From the NCBI GenBank assembly GCA_964398215.1, contig CAYNNP010000293.1, positions 1-6,963 on the forward strand: a DNA stretch of 6,963 nucleotides, read 5' to 3'. The notes below the pieces were generated by a model that was not told the origin of the DNA, made no database searches, and worked only from the letters and a program-made list of their open reading frames with translations. Of the stretch, positions 1 to 6,868 are shown in pieces; position 1 is the stretch's first letter, and each line of letters opens with the position of its first letter. The stretch is from CAYNNP01 sp964398215 (lineage in GTDB: Bacteria; Planctomycetota; Planctomycetia; Pirellulales; Pirellulaceae). Position numbers and translations under genes: made by a program.

Positions 1-57
1 AGATCACGCGATGGGTTCTTCTTTTACAAAGTTCCTGGTGAATAATCCGGGCTTAAC

Positions 58-65
58 TATATTAT
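58..65 (+). promoter_or_regulatory. Possible -10 element upstream of the kinase gene
   Basis: The A+T-rich run TATATTAT contains TATTAT (60-65), five of six matches to the sigma-70 -10 consensus, about 34-40 bases before the kinase start. The best-placed -35 (TGGTGA, 36-41, 18-base spacer) matches only three of six positions. TTTACA at 23-28 is a better hexamer but is too far upstream to pair with it. The placement is sensible, but planctomycete promoters are poorly conserved, so this is a weak call. Confidence 0.25.
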
Positions 66-92
66 TGTCTTCGAAGTCACTTACCTTGATTC

Positions 93-98
93 GGTGGG
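93..98 (+). promoter_or_regulatory. Candidate ribosome binding site deciding the kinase start
   Basis: GGTGGG is the only purine-rich stretch before the kinase. It directly abuts the ATG at 99 but sits 6 bases before the ATG at 105, which is a normal Shine-Dalgarno distance. It therefore favours initiation at 105 (protein beginning MSGSVDRK) over 99 (MQMSGSVDRK). An in-frame TGA at 87-89 rules out any start further upstream. The match to the anti-Shine-Dalgarno is only partial. Confidence 0.4.
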
Positions 99-3000
99 AT
101 GCAAATGTCTGGATCGGTGGATCGTAAACTTCTTTATGGAATCATCGCGCTTGAGATTGGCGAAATAGACCATAACCAGTTTGCCCAAGCAGTTCGCGTC
201 TTTACTCAGGACAAGGGCCGCTCGATCGGCGAGATCTTAGTTGAACAGTCTGCTATTTCAGAACAAACCCTGAAAAAGCTTGCTCCATTGGTTGATGCGC
301 GAGTGGCGTTTCATGATGGCGATGAGCGGCAGTCGATCGAGTCTTTTTCTATGACAAAGGAGACCGGCAAACTCATTGAGGGCATCGACGACGACGAAGT
401 CCGCAACAGCTTTCAACCAGCACTTCAACGCATGCAGAACGCGGATGTCGCTAGCGATGATGATGTGACTTATCCACCAAGCCGTGACGGGACAGCAGCG
501 GACGGCAAAGAGCGATTTCAAATTCGTCGCCCCCACAAAAAGGGCGGGCTGGGTGAAGTTTTTGTTGCGCACGATCGCGATTTAAATCGTGATGTCGCAT
601 TGAAAGAAATCCAAACGGACTATGCGCTTAACAAAGAGAGCCAGTTGCAGTTTTTGTTGGAGGCAGAGATTACCGGTGGTTTGGAACATCCTGGAATCGT
701 TCCAGTGTATGCCAAAGGAGAACGCAATGATGGGCGTCCCTATTATGCAATGCGTTTCATCCGCGGTAAAAGTCTGCATCAAGCCATCAAGCTACACCAC
801 CAAAAACACGCGACTCTAGCATCCAAAAGTCTCGATTTTCGTGACTTGCTAAAACGTTTTGTTGATGTCTGTGAAGCAATTGAATACGCCCACGATCGCC
901 AAGTGCTGCACCGAGATTTAAAGCCTGGCAATATCATGCTTGGTCCCTACGGTGAGTCGCTGGTTGTGGACTGGGGAATGGCGTTGGCATTAAGTGAAAC
1001 ACAAGATCAAGACGGCACCAACCAAACATCTAGCCAAAAAGTAAACGATTCTGAATCTGAAGATTCATCTCGCGAACCGCCACTGAGGCTATCGGGGTCC
1101 CGATCCCGTAGCAACGTTCCTGGTCGTCCAATCGGCACCATTGGATACATGAGCCCGGAACAGGCTGACGGTCGAGTTGACGAAATGACACCCGCCACTG
1201 ATGTCTATTCGATGGGAGCTACGCTTTATCATTTGTTGACTGGCAAGTCGTCTCAACCGTTGGACGTGGATGATGGCGAGGTTCTGCAGCGCATCATTGA
1301 TGGGGAATTTGACCCTCCTAGCAAATTGAAATCTGAAGTTCCCCAACCTCTCGAGGCAATTTGTTTGAAAGCGATGCAGACGCATCCGCGCAATCGCTAT
1401 GGAAGCGTCAAAGAGATCGCCAAAGACATCGAACGCTGGCTGGCTGACGAACCAGTGAGCGTCTATGCCGAGTCATTTCTTACAAGAACGGGAAGATGGG
1501 TCCGTCGACATCAGACGATTGCAGCAGTCGCGACGGTCAGTACGTTGTTGTTAACGGTTGGCTTGAGTGTTTGGGGTACGGAACAAGCAAAATTCGCTAG
1601 AACCGAACACGCTCGAAAAGCGGCAGTCGCTGAAAAAGAGAAAGCCGTTAAAGAAACCCAAATCGCAGTCAAGAGAACAGCCGAATCAGAAAAGCAAGCC
1701 GAGTTAGCAATCAAAGAGACAATGGTTGCGAATCAACGCAAGAAAGAGGCCGATGTTGCGACGAAGAAAGCAATTGAAGAAAGACGCAAAGCAGAGCTTT
1801 CTGTCCAAGAGAAAGATCTTCTTTTGCAGCGTGAGCGAGCGGCTCTAGAGAAATCGGTGAAACTTGAGCAGGTTGCCGAAGAAACAGCCACTAGAACCAC
1901 CTATAACGCGCAATTGGTCCGGGCCGCTTCGTTTCTTGAAAATGACCCACTGCTTGCACAGCGGCTACTCAAAGACGAAAGCACATTTCCAGCAGACAAA
2001 CGCAGCTTTGTTTGGAATCTTCGTCACCGCCAGTCAACGCATGCTTCGCGTTCGTTCTCGCTGCACAGTTCCTGGGTTTCTGCCCTGGCATTCGGTGGAG
2101 ACAACTCCTTGTGGACGGTTGGCCGTGACGGAGCCATTTTTCGGGTCGCAAACGACAACGCCAACAGTGCCACAAAAGTGCATTCAGACGACCAGTGGTT
2201 GTATCGAATGGCGATTGATATTGATTCGCAAACCATCGCGTTTTCAGGGGTACGCGATGGAGCGATTCACGTGATTCGAAACGGGACTTATGAAGGCACA
2301 TTGAATGATCCCGGCGAATTCCAACACGGTGTCCTCAGTGCGCTGGCGTTCTCGAAAGATGGTGGGCGGCTGGTATCTGCGGGAGAGCGATATGCAAAAG
2401 TCTGGGATATGGCCTCAAAAGAGGTCATTCGCACTCGAGTTTATGGTACACAACAGAACTTACCCGGCTTTCTGGCCGCCGGATTCATCAATGATTCAAC
2501 TGTCATTCTCGGAGGGAGCAACTGCCAACTTGAGACGTGGAATTTTGTGACAGATCAAGCCTCACCGTTTGGGCCTTCGGAAGTTCTCGATTTCAGCGTT
2601 TCCAGTGATGCAAATCGATGCGCTGTGGTTGGTAAAAATGGCTGCATCTTGATTGCAGGTCCAAGTGTTTTGTGGACTGTGCCGAAAGAGAGCAGCAGAG
2701 TTTCTTTTGTGATGAACGACGCAGCGGTTGTCATCGCCGATTCACAAGGGACGGTGAGCCTGTTGTGCGCCAGAAGTGGTGCTGAGATTTTGAGCTGGAA
2801 GGCGCATGACAAGGCAATCGACGCCCTTGATGTCTCACCAGATGGATACTCGGTCGCGACAGGAAGCCGTGATCGCAAGACCGTCGTTTTTGAACTTCGC
2901 GATTTAGGCGTTGCCGCAATTCCGTCTTTTGAATTGGGCGGGGGAATTTGCTTTGATGCTGATGAAGAGAGACGATGGATAGCCGTTGGGCGCGACACCG

Positions 3001-4787
3001 GGGCGATCGATCTGTGGAATGCAAAGACACTCACGAAGGTCAAAGTGATCGACGGCGGTAACGAAGCGATCGTCTCTTTGGCTTTTTCAAAAGACGGCAA
3101 ATGGCTGGCCAGTGGAACAGAGCTTGGAAGACTAAGGATTTGGCAAACGAATCAATTCGAAAAACCTCTGGATTTTGATGCTCATCGTGGTTCCATCGCA
3201 GAGCTAGTGTTCTCAACCGACGCGAGGCTTCTTGCATCGGCAAGCGCTGACGGAACGGTAAAGACCTGGCAAATTGAATCCATTGATGAAAACAGGACTC
3301 CTCCAAAATCGACTTTGGTTGCGCAACATCCTGATGGTGCCACTTCTGTCGTCTTTCATCCCACCGGAAGCCATCTCGTGTCATCTGGCAAAGACGGGGT
3401 GATCAGTATTTTTGATCTGCAAAGCAAGAAAACAGTGGCGATGGATTCAACTCTTGAAGACCCGATTTTGAGTCTCGCGTTTTCGCCAAACGGTCAATTG
3501 CTGTATTCCGGTGGGCAGGACAAAACGCTTCGGATCTGGGATTTTCCAGCGAGAAAATTAAGACGCAACATTGGCTCGATCACACATGCTGTGGGCGATT
3601 TGTCCTTAACGAGTGACGGTAAGACGTTAGTAGCAGGTGGGTGGGGTGGTGAAGCAAATCTGTTCGACGCATTATCCGGTGAAAGCCGTGGCGTCATTCC
3701 ATGTGATCAGAGCGAAGCTTGTCGGGTCAAATTCTTGGCGAACAATCGATTGCTATGCATGGGCGCATCAAGAACACTTTGGCTCTGGGATCACGAACAA
3801 GTGCAGTCACGCTGGAAAACGAAACCAAGCAAATACGAGGACAATCAAAAACTGTTTGCCAACGCAACGATTCAAACCAGTCCTGGCTATCAAGATGCGA
3901 TAGGCCGACCGTACCCGACGTTGGCGCCAAAGCCAGATCGCGAACAGACGATCCAAAACAGCATTGGCATGGATTTTGTCTTGATCCAACCAGGTAAATT
4001 TTCGATGGGTAGTCATGAAAGTCCTCGTGTAGTCGCATCGCTTTTTAATTCGACGGAGTCCATTTATCGGCGAGAGCATCCACTGCACCAAGTAGAAATT
4101 AGTCGCCCGTTCTATATGTGCACAAAAGAGACGACGGTTGAGCAATTCATCCAGTTCGTGGAGAGCGACCCGACGTTCCGACCTAATTCGATTTTTGGAG
4201 CTTTCGGCGGACTGAATCCAGTGTCTGGGAACGAAATCGCATATTCAAATGGCGAAACGTTAAGCAACATTTTGGATTCTGCAAAGGAGCGTGCGAAAGA
4301 ACCAATTACCTATGTCAGCTGGGAGGATGCCGTTGCGTTTTGTCGTTGGTTAAGCGAGAAAGAAACCGGTGCGACCTATCGCCTGCCTACCGAAGCCGAG
4401 TGGGAGTACGCATGCCGCGCAAACACGGATACGCGATTTCATTTTGGTGACGACCCAATTGAACTTGCGAAATTCGGCAACATCGGAGACTACAATCTGC
4501 CCAATTGGTTTGCGACCATGCGGAATAGAAAGGACATCAACGGAAGACCATTGATCTTGCCTGGGGCCGCAGTTCCTTCGGATGGTTTCAATGAGAAGGC
4601 GGGGCGACCAGCACCCGTCGCGCAATACAAGCCCAATGATTGGGGTTTGTACGACATGCATGGCAATGTTTGGGAATGGTGCTTTGACGGTTACCATGAA
4701 CGCTTTTATGAACATAGCCCCAAACGAGATCCGTTAGCGCCAAGTTCCAATGATGGCAGGGTGTTGCGTGGCAGTTGTTTTATATGA
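99..4787 (+). CDS. Membrane-anchored Ser/Thr protein kinase with WD40 repeats and a truncated FGE-like domain
   Basis: This is a protein kinase predicted to transfer phosphate from ATP to Ser/Thr of unknown partners at the cytoplasmic face of the membrane. Residues 8-70 match the N-terminal module common in planctomycete kinases. The kinase domain spans about 140-450: glycine loop KKGGLGEV (147-154), ATP-binding Lys169, helix-C Glu188, catalytic HRDLKPGN with Asp273, DWG (291-293) in place of DFG, and SPEQ (352-355) in place of APE. A Ser-rich insertion (299-345) lies in the activation segment. An Arg-rich flank precedes a single membrane helix (about 471-494), so the kinase should be inside and the rest outside. 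A Lys/Glu/Ala-rich coiled coil follows (495-600), then about 14 WD40 units (640-1235). An FGE-sulfatase-like domain begins at 1287, with motifs YVSWEDAVAFCRWL, YRLPTEAEWEYACR and WGLYDMHGNVWEWC. That domain stops early at TGA, 31 codons before its expected end. The start may instead be the ATG at 105. The kinase and WD40 assignment is firm; the signal sensed is unknown. Confidence 0.95.
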   Translation: MQMSGSVDRKLLYGIIALEIGEIDHNQFAQAVRVFTQDKGRSIGEILVEQSAISEQTLKKLAPLVDARVAFHDGDERQSIESFSMTKETGKLIEGIDDDEVRNSFQPALQRMQNADVASDDDVTYPPSRDGTAADGKERFQIRRPHKKGGLGEVFVAHDRDLNRDVALKEIQTDYALNKESQLQFLLEAEITGGLEHPGIVPVYAKGERNDGRPYYAMRFIRGKSLHQAIKLHHQKHATLASKSLDFRDLLKRFVDVCEAIEYAHDRQVLHRDLKPGNIMLGPYGESLVVDWGMALALSETQDQDGTNQTSSQKVNDSESEDSSREPPLRLSGSRSRSNVPGRPIGTIGYMSPEQADGRVDEMTPATDVYSMGATLYHLLTGKSSQPLDVDDGEVLQRIIDGEFDPPSKLKSEVPQPLEAICLKAMQTHPRNRYGSVKEIAKDIERWLADEPVSVYAESFLTRTGRWVRRHQTIAAVATVSTLLLTVGLSVWGTEQAKFARTEHARKAAVAEKEKAVKETQIAVKRTAESEKQAELAIKETMVANQRKKEADVATKKAIEERRKAELSVQEKDLLLQRERAALEKSVKLEQVAEETATRTTYNAQLVRAASFLENDPLLAQRLLKDESTFPADKRSFVWNLRHRQSTHASRSFSLHSSWVSALAFGGDNSLWTVGRDGAIFRVANDNANSATKVHSDDQWLYRMAIDIDSQTIAFSGVRDGAIHVIRNGTYEGTLNDPGEFQHGVLSALAFSKDGGRLVSAGERYAKVWDMASKEVIRTRVYGTQQNLPGFLAAGFINDSTVILGGSNCQLETWNFVTDQASPFGPSEVLDFSVSSDANRCAVVGKNGCILIAGPSVLWTVPKESSRVSFVMNDAAVVIADSQGTVSLLCARSGAEILSWKAHDKAIDALDVSPDGYSVATGSRDRKTVVFELRDLGVAAIPSFELGGGICFDADEERRWIAVGRDTGAIDLWNAKTLTKVKVIDGGNEAIVSLAFSKDGKWLASGTELGRLRIWQTNQFEKPLDFDAHRGSIAELVFSTDARLLASASADGTVKTWQIESIDENRTPPKSTLVAQHPDGATSVVFHPTGSHLVSSGKDGVISIFDLQSKKTVAMDSTLEDPILSLAFSPNGQLLYSGGQDKTLRIWDFPARKLRRNIGSITHAVGDLSLTSDGKTLVAGGWGGEANLFDALSGESRGVIPCDQSEACRVKFLANNRLLCMGASRTLWLWDHEQVQSRWKTKPSKYEDNQKLFANATIQTSPGYQDAIGRPYPTLAPKPDREQTIQNSIGMDFVLIQPGKFSMGSHESPRVVASLFNSTESIYRREHPLHQVEISRPFYMCTKETTVEQFIQFVESDPTFRPNSIFGAFGGLNPVSGNEIAYSNGETLSNILDSAKERAKEPITYVSWEDAVAFCRWLSEKETGATYRLPTEAEWEYACRANTDTRFHFGDDPIELAKFGNIGDYNLPNWFATMRNRKDINGRPLILPGAAVPSDGFNEKAGRPAPVAQYKPNDWGLYDMHGNVWEWCFDGYHERFYEHSPKRDPLAPSSNDGRVLRGSCFI

Positions 4788-4883
4788 CGACTGGATCTAA
4801 CACGTTCCGCAGTTCGCGGACATGGACGACAAGACGTTCGCAGTGGCAATATCGGGTTTCGAGTGGTTCGTGAAATCGAATAA
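4785..4883 (+). pseudogene. In-frame TGA and the displaced C-terminal end of the FGE-like domain
   Basis: After the TGA at 4785-4787 the same frame stays open for 31 codons to TAA at 4881-4883. It encodes RLDLTRSAVRG and then SGNIGFRVVREIE. FGE-like domains normally end with a motif such as GGSFxxRPxxxRSAxR followed by N(I/V)GFR(V/L), and this stretch matches without any gap, so the TGA takes the place of one residue. Read through, the gene would end 14 bp from the convergent cyclase stop. No frameshift is needed to explain it: a single base change, or a base-call error, is enough. TGA is followed by C, a context known to terminate weakly, so some full-length protein could still be made. Recoding as selenocysteine is conceivable but not supported here beyond a weak hairpin at 4806-4820. 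The continuity of the domain is clear; the cause of the stop is not. Confidence 0.8.
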
Positions 4884-4897
4884 CGTCGATCGAGCAA

Positions 4898-6661
4898 CTA
4901 CTTGCTAAAGAAGTTCCAAACCGGATCGAATTCGGCGGGCTGCTCTCGAAGACACTCTAAAATTCGCGTCATCAAAATCAAAGACGGCTCGTCCCGTTGG
5001 TCTTGCGATCCGATCAGTGGAAAAATGGATTGCGACGCGGCGTCCCACTCTCCACGCTCAAACGATTCTAGAGCTTGCTCGAATCGATCCCGACGCTCGA
5101 TCCACTGTGGTTCGGGTTTCTCGCTGTGCAATTGATAAAGATCGACCGGCGTGCCTCTGCCAACAACCCGCACTTTGCACAACCGTCTCGTGCCATAACC
5201 CTCTGGCAACAATGCCTGCGTTTCTCCCGTGATCAGAATTGGAACCCCAAGTTTCTTGGTTGCTCCTTCGACGCGACTGGCAAGGTTTACTGAGTCACCT
5301 TGCGGTCCATATTGCGGCTTGGAAGTGCTGCCTGTGTTGCCGACTCGTGCCATGCCGCTATTAATGCCTATGCCGATCCGTAGGTTTGTCTGCAGAAGGT
5401 CGAACCACTGTTTTGACAATTCCGGCATCGCAGCTTGCATTGCTAACGAAGCCAAACAGGCTTGCGTTGCATGCTCTTGATGATCCAGCGGCGCATTCCA
5501 TATCGCCATGATTCCATCGCCAGTAAATTGACAAGTTGTGCCTCGCTGATCTTGAACACAGCGGACCAAACAGTCCATGACACTGCGAACAACAGCAAAC
5601 AAGTTTTCAGCAGACAGTCGCTCTGAAAACGTCGAAAAACCACGTAAGTCAACAAACATTGTCGTGATTTGTTTGTCGGTGCCACGCATTGCGGCCGGAT
5701 TCTTTTCTAGCTCGGCGGCAATTTCCGGTGACACAAATTGTTCAAATTGGATTCGTCGTCGAGTTGCTTCTTGATCGCTGGATTGACGCGAAATACCGGA
5801 CGCGACCACTGACGCTAGAACCTGAGCCAGCTGTGCTTCGTGTTGCGTGACAATCGTTTTGCTCTTTGCATTCAACCGAACGCCATATAGAGCACCGATG
5901 ATTTTGTCACCACCACGGTTGAAAATAGGTGACGCGACAAAAGCACTTACATTGAGATAGCTTTCAGAGTCCTTGAGTGACGGCGTTTCGAGAAATATCG
6001 TGGCGCGTTCATCGCACATTTTCTTTAGAGCCGTCATGCTCACCCGTGCATTTTCTCCGCCTGCTTTACTGTGGCGTGAAGCTTCCCTCCAGCATCCTTC
6101 GCTCAACAGCATCACGAAACCACAGTCCAAGCCGATCGAATCAACGATCGCATGTGCAGCATCATCGTAAAAAGACTCTGTGTTGGCCGCTGACTTTAGG
6201 ACGCCAAGTAGGTTCTCGAACCAACCAAGCACGCTGTTTGTGTCAAGTTGTTCCAAATCACACGACGGAATCACTGTCGGTTTCGTCACTGGTAGGACGC
6301 TTGGTACGCCACCGCCATTAGGTTCTATTTCTTCTTCTTGAACTTCGATCAGAGTAGACGCAACTCTTAGCCGAAGCGGCATCTTTATCGTTCGCGGTTC
6401 TGCATTGGGAAGAATAGGATTGCTTTGAGGCACTTCCACATGAACACTGACGCTACCACTTAGATTGGTGATTTCGACTGATTTGTCATCCACCTTGCGA
6501 AGCGTCAGCTGATTCCTTGAAACGTTTTTATCCGCCAGGTGATAGTGCTGGGGTTCATTTGCAGACGGCTTTCGACCCAAAGAAATGGAATCGGAAAATT
6601 GAAAAACGTCGTGATAGTTGGGGTGTGTAATTTTTACGTGTATCACTTGATTTGTTTCCAT
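4898..6661 (-). CDS. FHA-GAF-class III adenylate/guanylate cyclase
   Basis: This is a soluble signalling enzyme predicted to make a cyclic nucleotide (probably cAMP) from its NTP. Using the ATG at 6661 (587 residues), residues 1-105 form an FHA domain with GRKP (Gly29-Arg30), SRNQ (48-51) and Asn66. Residues 142-292 form a GAF domain, ending in a helix that leads to the catalytic domain at about 332-507. There, FVDLRGFS supplies metal-binding Asp338, QFTGDGIMA supplies Asp382, and GDSVNLASR supplies transition-state residues Asn459 and Arg463. The usual purine-contacting Lys is Gln378, and the usual Asp/Thr is Gly452. The tail, ending near DPVWNFFSK, resembles the helical tail often found after such cyclases. 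No membrane segment or signal peptide is seen. An ATG at 6685 would add 8 residues but has no Shine-Dalgarno, whereas AGGAG stands 4 bases before 6661. The gene is convergent with the kinase. Cyclase activity looks likely; ATP versus GTP preference is open. Confidence 0.93.
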   Translation of the reverse strand: METNQVIHVKITHPNYHDVFQFSDSISLGRKPSANEPQHYHLADKNVSRNQLTLRKVDDKSVEITNLSGSVSVHVEVPQSNPILPNAEPRTIKMPLRLRVASTLIEVQEEEIEPNGGGVPSVLPVTKPTVIPSCDLEQLDTNSVLGWFENLLGVLKSAANTESFYDDAAHAIVDSIGLDCGFVMLLSEGCWREASRHSKAGGENARVSMTALKKMCDERATIFLETPSLKDSESYLNVSAFVASPIFNRGGDKIIGALYGVRLNAKSKTIVTQHEAQLAQVLASVVASGISRQSSDQEATRRRIQFEQFVSPEIAAELEKNPAAMRGTDKQITTMFVDLRGFSTFSERLSAENLFAVVRSVMDCLVRCVQDQRGTTCQFTGDGIMAIWNAPLDHQEHATQACLASLAMQAAMPELSKQWFDLLQTNLRIGIGINSGMARVGNTGSTSKPQYGPQGDSVNLASRVEGATKKLGVPILITGETQALLPEGYGTRRLCKVRVVGRGTPVDLYQLHSEKPEPQWIERRDRFEQALESFERGEWDAASQSIFPLIGSQDQRDEPSLILMTRILECLREQPAEFDPVWNFFSK

Positions 6662-6664
6662 TGG

Positions 6665-6670
6665 TCTCCT
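6665..6670 (-). promoter_or_regulatory. Ribosome binding site of the cyclase
   Basis: On the minus strand AGGAGA precedes the ATG at 6661, with AGGAG separated from the ATG by four bases (ACCA). This is the strongest Shine-Dalgarno in the window. It points to the protein beginning METNQVIHV rather than to the ATG 24 bases upstream at 6685, which has no purine-rich leader. Confidence 0.7.
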
Positions 6671-6683
6671 GTGACTCTGCAAC

Positions 6684-6689
6684 ATTGTA
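6684..6689 (-). promoter_or_regulatory. Possible -10 element of the cyclase gene
   Basis: The minus strand reads TACAAT, five of six matches to TATAAT, at a distance that would put the transcript start near 6677 and leave a short leader carrying AGGAG. This would agree with the 6661 start and exclude the 6685 ATG, which overlaps the element. No convincing -35 is found 16-18 bases further upstream, so confidence is low. Confidence 0.25.
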
Positions 6690-6724
6690 TCATCGTAGCG
6701 GTGTGCGTTTTGAGCTAAGGGATC

Positions 6725-6736
6725 GCCGAAATCGGC
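6725..6736. repeat. Short perfect dyad in the divergent intergenic region
   Basis: GCCGA-AA-TCGGC is a 5-bp inverted repeat around a 2-base centre. It lies between the cyclase start and the rightward reading frame, directly beside a larger dyad. It could be half of a regulator site or a small hairpin; a 12-base palindrome of this kind can also arise by chance. Confidence 0.35.
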
Positions 6737-6737
6737 C

Positions 6738-6775
6738 CCGGTTTTTCGGTTCTCATTTGAGAAAAAGTAAACCGG
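6738..6775. repeat. Nested inverted repeat in the divergent intergenic region
   Basis: The outer arms CCGGTTT (6738-6744) and AAACCGG (6769-6775) pair perfectly over 7 bp. Inside them the arms TTCTCA (6750-6755) and TGAGAA (6758-6763) pair over 6 bp around TT, with a symmetrical 5-by-5 unpaired stretch between the two stems. No U-tract follows on either strand at the right distance, so a terminator is not favoured. Its position upstream of two divergent genes suits an operator or a structured leader. The rest of 6662-6868 shows only the Shine-Dalgarno, the possible -10 and the smaller dyad. Confidence 0.45.
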
Positions 6776-6868
6776 CCAGCAGGAACCAGCCCTACTTTCC
6801 CGGACCTCTTTTTCTTACACTACTTTACTCGGCTATCGCATCTTTCGATTCATTAAGGCTCATTACCC

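Noticed and set aside
1..45. End of an upstream gene (frame 1 reads RSRDGFFFYKVPGE, then TAA at 43-45)
   Set aside because: Only 14 codons are visible and a second frame is open as well (to 125-127), so neither can be told from chance.
2555..3100. Minus-strand open frame of 181 codons inside the WD40 region, and other antisense frames
   Set aside because: They lie within a strongly supported coding region on the other strand and have no recognisable domain or ribosome binding site.
3957..4784. Active formylglycine-generating enzyme
   Set aside because: Both catalytic Cys positions lack Cys even if the TGA is read through, so a binding or sensory role fits better.
4775..4800. A frameshift rather than a stop at the end of the kinase gene
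   Set aside because: The conserved tail after the TGA lies in the same frame as the sequence before it. A frameshift reading would need two compensating shifts.
3957..4883. FGE/C-type-lectin domain as the variable target of a diversity-generating retroelement
   Set aside because: Such domains can be targets, but no template repeat and no reverse transcriptase occur in the window.
4884..4897. Bidirectional terminator between the convergent genes
   Set aside because: The 14-bp gap holds the palindrome TCGATCGA but no GC-rich stem with a T-tract on either strand.
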